A DNA stretch of 64,000 bases, taken from Erigeron canadensis. Its lineage: Eukaryota; Streptophyta; Magnoliopsida; Asterales; Asteraceae. The stretch spans positions 5,084,001 to 5,148,000 of the forward strand of contig NC_057765.1 of the NCBI RefSeq assembly GCF_010389155.1, read 5' to 3'. Both the position numbers and the translations under genes were made by a program. Below the pieces are notes generated by a model that searched no databases, was not told the origin of the DNA, and saw only the letters and a program-made list of their open reading frames with translations. Below are positions 59,364 to 64,000 of the stretch, in pieces; the stretch's first letter is position 1; the number at the start of each line of letters is the position of its first letter.

Positions 59364-60598
59364 AATTCCCAAACTACCCCTGATTACTAACACAAACGTT
59401 CACTTCCCAGTTCGCCATTGTTGTCCATCATCGCTGAACCGACCACCAACCGGGGAATACACCACCACCACCTTCGTCCATATCCATCACCGCCGTATTA
59501 ATCATCACCAACATCCCAGTTATCGTCGTCCATCAACATCATCTATATTGGAAGACAGTAGATATATAGCACCTGTTGACTTGACTTGACATGAAACACT
59601 TTCCTTCAAAACTTTCATTGGTATACTTAGGTTTTCATCTATGTAAGTTTCTACGACTAATTATATATTTTTCTTTGATATGTAAATTCTAAATATATTG
59701 TTTTCTTCATAAATTCTAGATAAGAGAACCATTACCTGACCCACTTATGTTGCAAAATTCGTTTGAGGTAATATATATATATATAAGGCTCCAACTAATT
59801 TGGTTATGTTGCCAATTGTTATAGAGGAGCTTTTGCTTGTGACCTTCTTTGTACTTTATACTTTAGATAGTTGATCGTTTTATCGAGTCTAAAGTTACAT
59901 TTGCTGATTCACTTATACATTTGATGTAAGCAGCTCTTTCCCACGGACAACGCGCAATGTGGCTCCGTGGATCCTAACCGTTGGTGCTAGCACGATCAAT
60001 CATAAGTTTCAATCTTATATAATTCTTGGAAATCAGAAACAGTAGAAGGGTTTTGCTGTTAACATTATGCCATATCAATATTATGGGAAACAATATGGTT
60101 TTATATTTGGTGAACTAGCAAGGACTGTCGGCATGGGAAACACGTTACAGATTTGATATAACCCGAGCTAGCTTTCCTTATATAATTGGAAACACGTTTT
60201 AAACCTAAAATACCCTTCATCGCCCCACCTCGAATATCCTTCTGGATTCACCAGCCTGAATCCTGAAGCTGTTTGGTGAATGTACTCCCACAAGGCTTGC
60301 ATCGTTGCTCATGTAAAATCCTATAAGGTTTTAAAGTGGGTGGTTTGATAATGGGTCAAATGGCATATTTCAACTTTGTCATAATGGGTTCATGGGTTGG
60401 GGGCTATCGGCAAAACTTTTTTAATTTGCTAACTTAATGCTCTAAATGTTGGTTAATGGCTATATTATCCTAACTGATGAATGCAAAAATATGTGAGGTT
60501 ATTATGCATCTTTTATACACACTGCAATGACTTTCTACCCATTTGACCATTAAGGATATACATGAAACAATACATGAAAAGTTTAAAACTAGGGTGAC
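59364..60598. other. Intergenic / possible leader of the small spliced gene
   Basis: 59370-59540 is CCA/TCA-rich ('ccaccaaccggggaatacac'), probably the rest of the Helitron-like element. Beyond that it is AT-rich. 5'-UTR exons of the next gene may be here, but I cannot fix them. Confidence 0.4.
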
Positions 60599-61188
60599 AT
60601 GAACGATTTTCGGTTTAACGAAGTTTGGGATTACAATACATCGAGCTTCGACAACAATCCGAGTTCAATAGCAACTGCGTTATACACTTATACCATCAAA
60701 GGTAGAGGCTTTAAGTTTACATGAATGTTTGCAAAACTGTTTCTTTAGTAACACTTTTTTTTTTTTTTTAAATTTATGCTTTTGTGATGTAGAAGTTTCC
60801 GTTTTTCTTAGACAATAAAAGGCTGATTATTTAGCTTCACTCGACTCACATGTTCATGACATTTTACCTCTTTTGTCACATGATTTAGGTGGTGGCTCGG
60901 TACTGGCTCCCGAAGAGTTACCAGCACTCCAGCAGGCTCTTAAGTTTATCGTTTATGTCATAGGGAAGTTTTTTGAGAACTTCTCCGTTGATCTGGTATA
61001 TGCTTTCTATCTACATTTTTAAAATTCTTCCTTGATAAATTTAACCAAAACGCAAATACATTCTATAATATCATTATTTTGGTTTGCCTCTAATTTATCA
61101 TGTGAAACAGGTTCGTTCCAGGCAAGATTCTTTGGAGTATCTAGGAATTATCTTGGACAACACAGTTATATTTTTGTTAGCCTTATGA
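60599..61188 (+). CDS. Small spliced gene, 95 residues, unrecognised
   Basis: Three exons, 60599-60701, 60889-60995 and 61111-61188 (TGA). The GT-AG borders and phases (1, then 0) agree exactly, which random sequence rarely does. The protein opens MNDFRFNEVWDYNTSSFDNN, continues 'ATALYTYTIKGGGSVLAPEE', 'LPALQQALKFIVYVIGKFFE' and 'VRSRQDSLEYLGIILDNTVI', and ends FLLAL. Residues about 52-65 form an amphipathic or weakly hydrophobic helix and the last dozen are hydrophobic. No signal peptide or known motif. It may be the 3' end of a longer gene or a captured fragment, because ATG 60599 follows a possible acceptor (AAACTAG at 60587-60593). I do not know its function. Confidence 0.6.
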
Positions 61189-61492
61189 ACCTCTAAGATT
61201 TCTTTCACTTGCCAATAGCTCAATACAGTCATGTAATTTGGCATCTCATTTTGTTGGGATTTGAAGATTAAAAAATCATCATTTCTCTTACCAGCCATAA
61301 GCTAGCATCTATTATTGGGCAACAAAAGTTTCATCATCTTCAAATGTCATTACTATGGTGTAGAAAGTTTATTGTTTTTGGGAATAACAAAATCCCTTTT
61401 TCTTATGATGAGAGGATTTCCCTATGAAATCTTAGTGAACAATTTTCTTAGCTATTGTAACTATCGTTGCCATCTATCTATATCTATACTTA
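61189..61492. other. 3' flank of the small spliced gene
   Basis: AT-rich, no feature recognised; ends in 'tatctatact' duplications at the Helitron start. Confidence 0.5.
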
Positions 61493-61910
61493 TCTATACT
61501 CCCTATGACCCTATATAAACAAATTACCCTTTCCAAATTAAACACTCTACCTTTAAATTCCCTATTTTACCCTTTTAATTTACACTACCACAAAACACTT
61601 TAATCCTGAAATATCAAAAATACCCTTAAGATAACCTTACGCCGAATTTGTCTCCTTTCTTTTCCCCTGAAGTTGCTCACATATTATACCAAAAAACACA
61701 CCCATATATCCCCCAGAACAAAATACACACATACATCCTCTCAGAACCGCCTCCCTCTAAACACACATAGCCACCGCCCCCCAAAACCGTCGTCTCTGCT
61801 GTCTAAAACACACATAGCCATAGGTACGGTAATCCGGTAATCGCGCGGGTACCGTTAATTAACCAACATTTTTTTCTTATGTCCCGCTGCATCGCGCGGG
61901 TACAAGGCTA
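61493..61910 (+). mobile_element. Non-autonomous Helitron, first of a head-to-tail pair
   Basis: A-TCTATACTCCCTATGACCC start and CTGCATCGCGCGGGTACAAG-G-CTAG end (61907-61910), followed by T. The exact start could be 10 or 20 bp earlier because of a 'tatctatact' repeat. 61840-61858 holds a second internal copy of the GC-rich terminal motif ('taatcgcgcgggtacc'). Confidence 0.75.
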
Positions 61911-61912
61911 GT

Positions 61913-62302
61913 ATCTATATAAACAAACTACCCCCTAAAATTTAACATTCTACCTTTAAAATATCTAATTTACCCTTTTAATCTATACTATCATCCAACA
62001 TTTTATCCCATCCAACACTTTATCCTTAAAATTCCAAAACTACCCTTAAAAAAACTCTTACATGTGTTCCTTTCCTTCCCTATAGTTGCTCATATAGTAT
62101 ACTAAAAAAACACACATACGTTACTGTTTTTAATAATCAATCAACATAAAAACGCTCACTTTAAAACAACAACGGCGGTTTGCACTTTCAGCCGGACTAA
62201 GAAACACTTGATATGAATCATACATTCATGTAATAACACGGTATCACGACTTAACCAGCGTTTTTTTCTATACCACGCCGCATCGCGCGGGTACAAGGCT
62301 AG
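61913..62302 (+). mobile_element. Non-autonomous Helitron, second of the pair (390 bp)
   Basis: Starts A-TCTATATAAACAAACTACC two bases after the first element and ends CGCATCGCGCGGGTACAAGG-CTAG-T (62299-62302). Its 5' 110 bp and last 35 bp align with the first element, so they are the same family in the same orientation. Confidence 0.78.
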
Positions 62303-63140
62303 TTTAGTAAAAGTCATCAATTTTGACCCATTAATTTCAAAAAAAAGGTTTGTTAAATACAATCTTTAGGGCTGTATAAATACAGTCTTTAGGGCTGTAT
62401 TTAAGGTGCAAAAATTATTTGTATATTTACCATTAAATCAAGGGTAAACTTTTAATATGGAAGATACAAGTGTTTTTATGCACGTTAAATATAGCCCTTA
62501 GCATTTCCCTTTCAAAAAATTAAAATGAATTAACGGCAAATGTTATACCATTTCTACTCTTGTTCTTGAAGTTTCTTAATATATTACAACAACCAATATC
62601 ATAAATTGAATTTTGATTTTTAAACTAAGAGACAAGGTTTCCTACCACTCAACTAAAACTGGTATGGCCACTATTTTTCATTGTATCTAGATCTTTGGTG
62701 TTCTTATGATAAGTCAAGTTCCATATCAAAAAACCGCAACCAATGACCATATTAACCAAAAAAATTAACTCACCCAATGTTTTCTTAATGAGGCCTCACG
62801 GAGTCGTGTGGTTGAAAATTTCAACCTCCTAAATTCCACTAATCACATCTCTTCAACTCATTTTACCATCTCAACTCTATTAGGCATTCATTACTTTTTC
62901 AACTCTCCTAATTTTTTTTTTTTTCATTTAATCTAACAAACATTTACAATAAAAACTTAAAATATTTTATTTTAGAGAAAATCGCGACAATAGCCAATTT
63001 TCGTTGCGATTGTACCAAAATAGCCAAGTTTTTTCGGATTATCACAAAATAGCCAACTAAATCGCAATAAAAAAAATGAAAATCGCAACAAAAAATGGAA
63101 ATTGCAACAAAAAAACGCTAAATCGCAACTTGCAACTCAT
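62303..63140. other. Intergenic AT-rich DNA with 'aaaatagccaa' repeats
   Basis: 62985-63130 repeats 'aaaatagccaa' three times and 'aaatcgcaac' or variants six or more times. 62625-62670 has weak tRNA-like words on minus. No gene seen. Confidence 0.5.
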
Positions 63141-63831
63141 GCTAGTTCTTTAGAGCTAGTGTGTACGTGGTCACGTGGTGTGGGAATCTAGATACCTCCC
63201 TGTGGCATAGTTATGTTTGAGTGTATCCGGGTGGAGTAACTAATCACTACACGCGCAAAGTTCAAATGGTATACTCACTTGGATCGACTTTGTCTTTCCT
63301 TAACGACGATGATAGACCACCGAAAGGTCTACCCATCAAGTCGGGTGTGAGGTCCCCATGTAAGGTCTTATGGCCGCCTACACACAACCCCACATCCCTA
63401 AATGTGTGTGGCTTATGTCACATAGCCTACGTCTAGTTGCTTTTAAAGCTAACACTTGCTATTTTGAAAAACGTTGTTCCCTTAGGTTAAGCAGGTTGAG
63501 CTAGTGAAAGACTTAGCTTGGTGAGGTGGGTAGTTGCTATGAAGAAGACCTTCAGTTTTCCCGCTTAGTCATTTATGTTAGCTTTATGATGATTGACTAC
63601 TTTTAATATGACTTATGTATTGATTATAATTGCATTTATGAAGGAGCCAAATCTGGATTATCTTATACTATTTTATTGATATGAATGTTGTAATACCACT
63701 TTTATAAATGGACTATCCATTAAGGGTTAGTTATGTTTTAAGGATTCTGTTTTTCTGCATTTTTAAGCGCCGTTAGGCAAAAGTTTTTGAAAATCCAGGT
63801 TTTAAAATGACAGGTGTTACATATTGTCTCA
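63141..63831 (-). repeat. Possible gypsy LTR fragment
   Basis: The right end reads on minus TGTAACACCTGTCATTTTAA, like the LTR start at 51703. The body is of moderate GC and non-coding. The other end is not identified. Confidence 0.35.
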
Positions 63832-64000
63832 ATCTATTGCTCGCATTGTCGCCTTTTTCTCTTGTAGGTAACCCATGACCCTAGAGAGTTCAGTTTGAAG
63901 AAGGGTGTCCTCTTTGGTATCAGGCATGATTCATGTTTTCATCTCATCTTCGGTCAGACGAGGTCGGTGAACATTCTTTTTTTGATTATGAAGACGCCAT
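63832..64000. other. Right edge of the window, possible partial exon
   Basis: From 'tctcttgtag' (63868-63877), a frame reads VTHDPREFSLKKGVLFGIRH and stays open to near the edge. It could be an exon of a gene outside the window, or transposon-derived. Not recognised. Confidence 0.25.

Noticed and set aside
63832..64000. Named gene at the right edge
   Set aside because: The open frame is too short and truncated by the window end to identify.

Overview
This window is nuclear DNA from a flowering plant. The genes are plant-type and split by GT-AG introns. The intergenic DNA is AT-rich and full of LTR retrotransposons, Helitrons, hAT elements and SINEs. The style of the Copia polyprotein and the recurrent 'gggtcgaaatggg'-type words inside introns make a eudicot of the Asteraceae type my best guess, but that is an inference. 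I see no bacterial, organellar or viral segment, no CRISPR array, and no clear tRNA or rRNA gene.

Layout of genes, left to right: the 3' end of an AFG1/LACE1-type ATPase gene (669-1784, +); ribosomal protein eL13 (4684-6047, +, four coding exons); a PHD-finger protein (23453-31010, +, six coding exons); a broken small gene with an acidic Ser-Asp tail (33379-35036, +); an intronless UDP-glucuronate 4-epimerase (44178-45461, +); an FLX-like coiled-coil protein (55003-56926, +, three coding exons); a multi-pass membrane protein (57697-58707, -); and a small spliced gene of 95 codons that I do not recognise (60599-61188, +). These are unrelated housekeeping or regulatory genes. Nothing suggests they form a cluster or joint pathway.

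The mobile DNA is layered. A non-coding LTR retrotransposon occupies 9090-19518 (LTRs, primer site, polypurine tract, near-perfect target duplication). It was split by a complete Copia element at 10259-15884 (target duplication ATTAG), whose polyprotein carries an in-frame stop and a substitution in the reverse-transcriptase catalytic motif. A truncated Ty3/gypsy element lies on the minus strand at 35928-38682 (gag plus one LTR). To its right is a 2-kb array of about 28 copies of an 18-bp palindrome (38756-40845), the most striking unexplained structure here. Three hAT elements have 8-bp target duplications (28731-29388, 43364-43666, 46270-47901). Several short Helitrons include a head-to-tail pair (61493-62302). 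One SINE with a 14-bp target duplication sits inside a Helitron-like sequence (59084-59349).

A fragment of the eL13 gene (end of exon 3 plus intron 3) recurs about 2.7 kb downstream of the gene. Neighbouring blocks recur again inside the long 5'-UTR intron of the PHD gene, so the two loci have exchanged or shared dispersed DNA. I found no convincing new biological system. The best leads are the palindrome array, the LTR bounded by a primer site on one side and a polypurine tract on the other, and the unrecognised small spliced gene.
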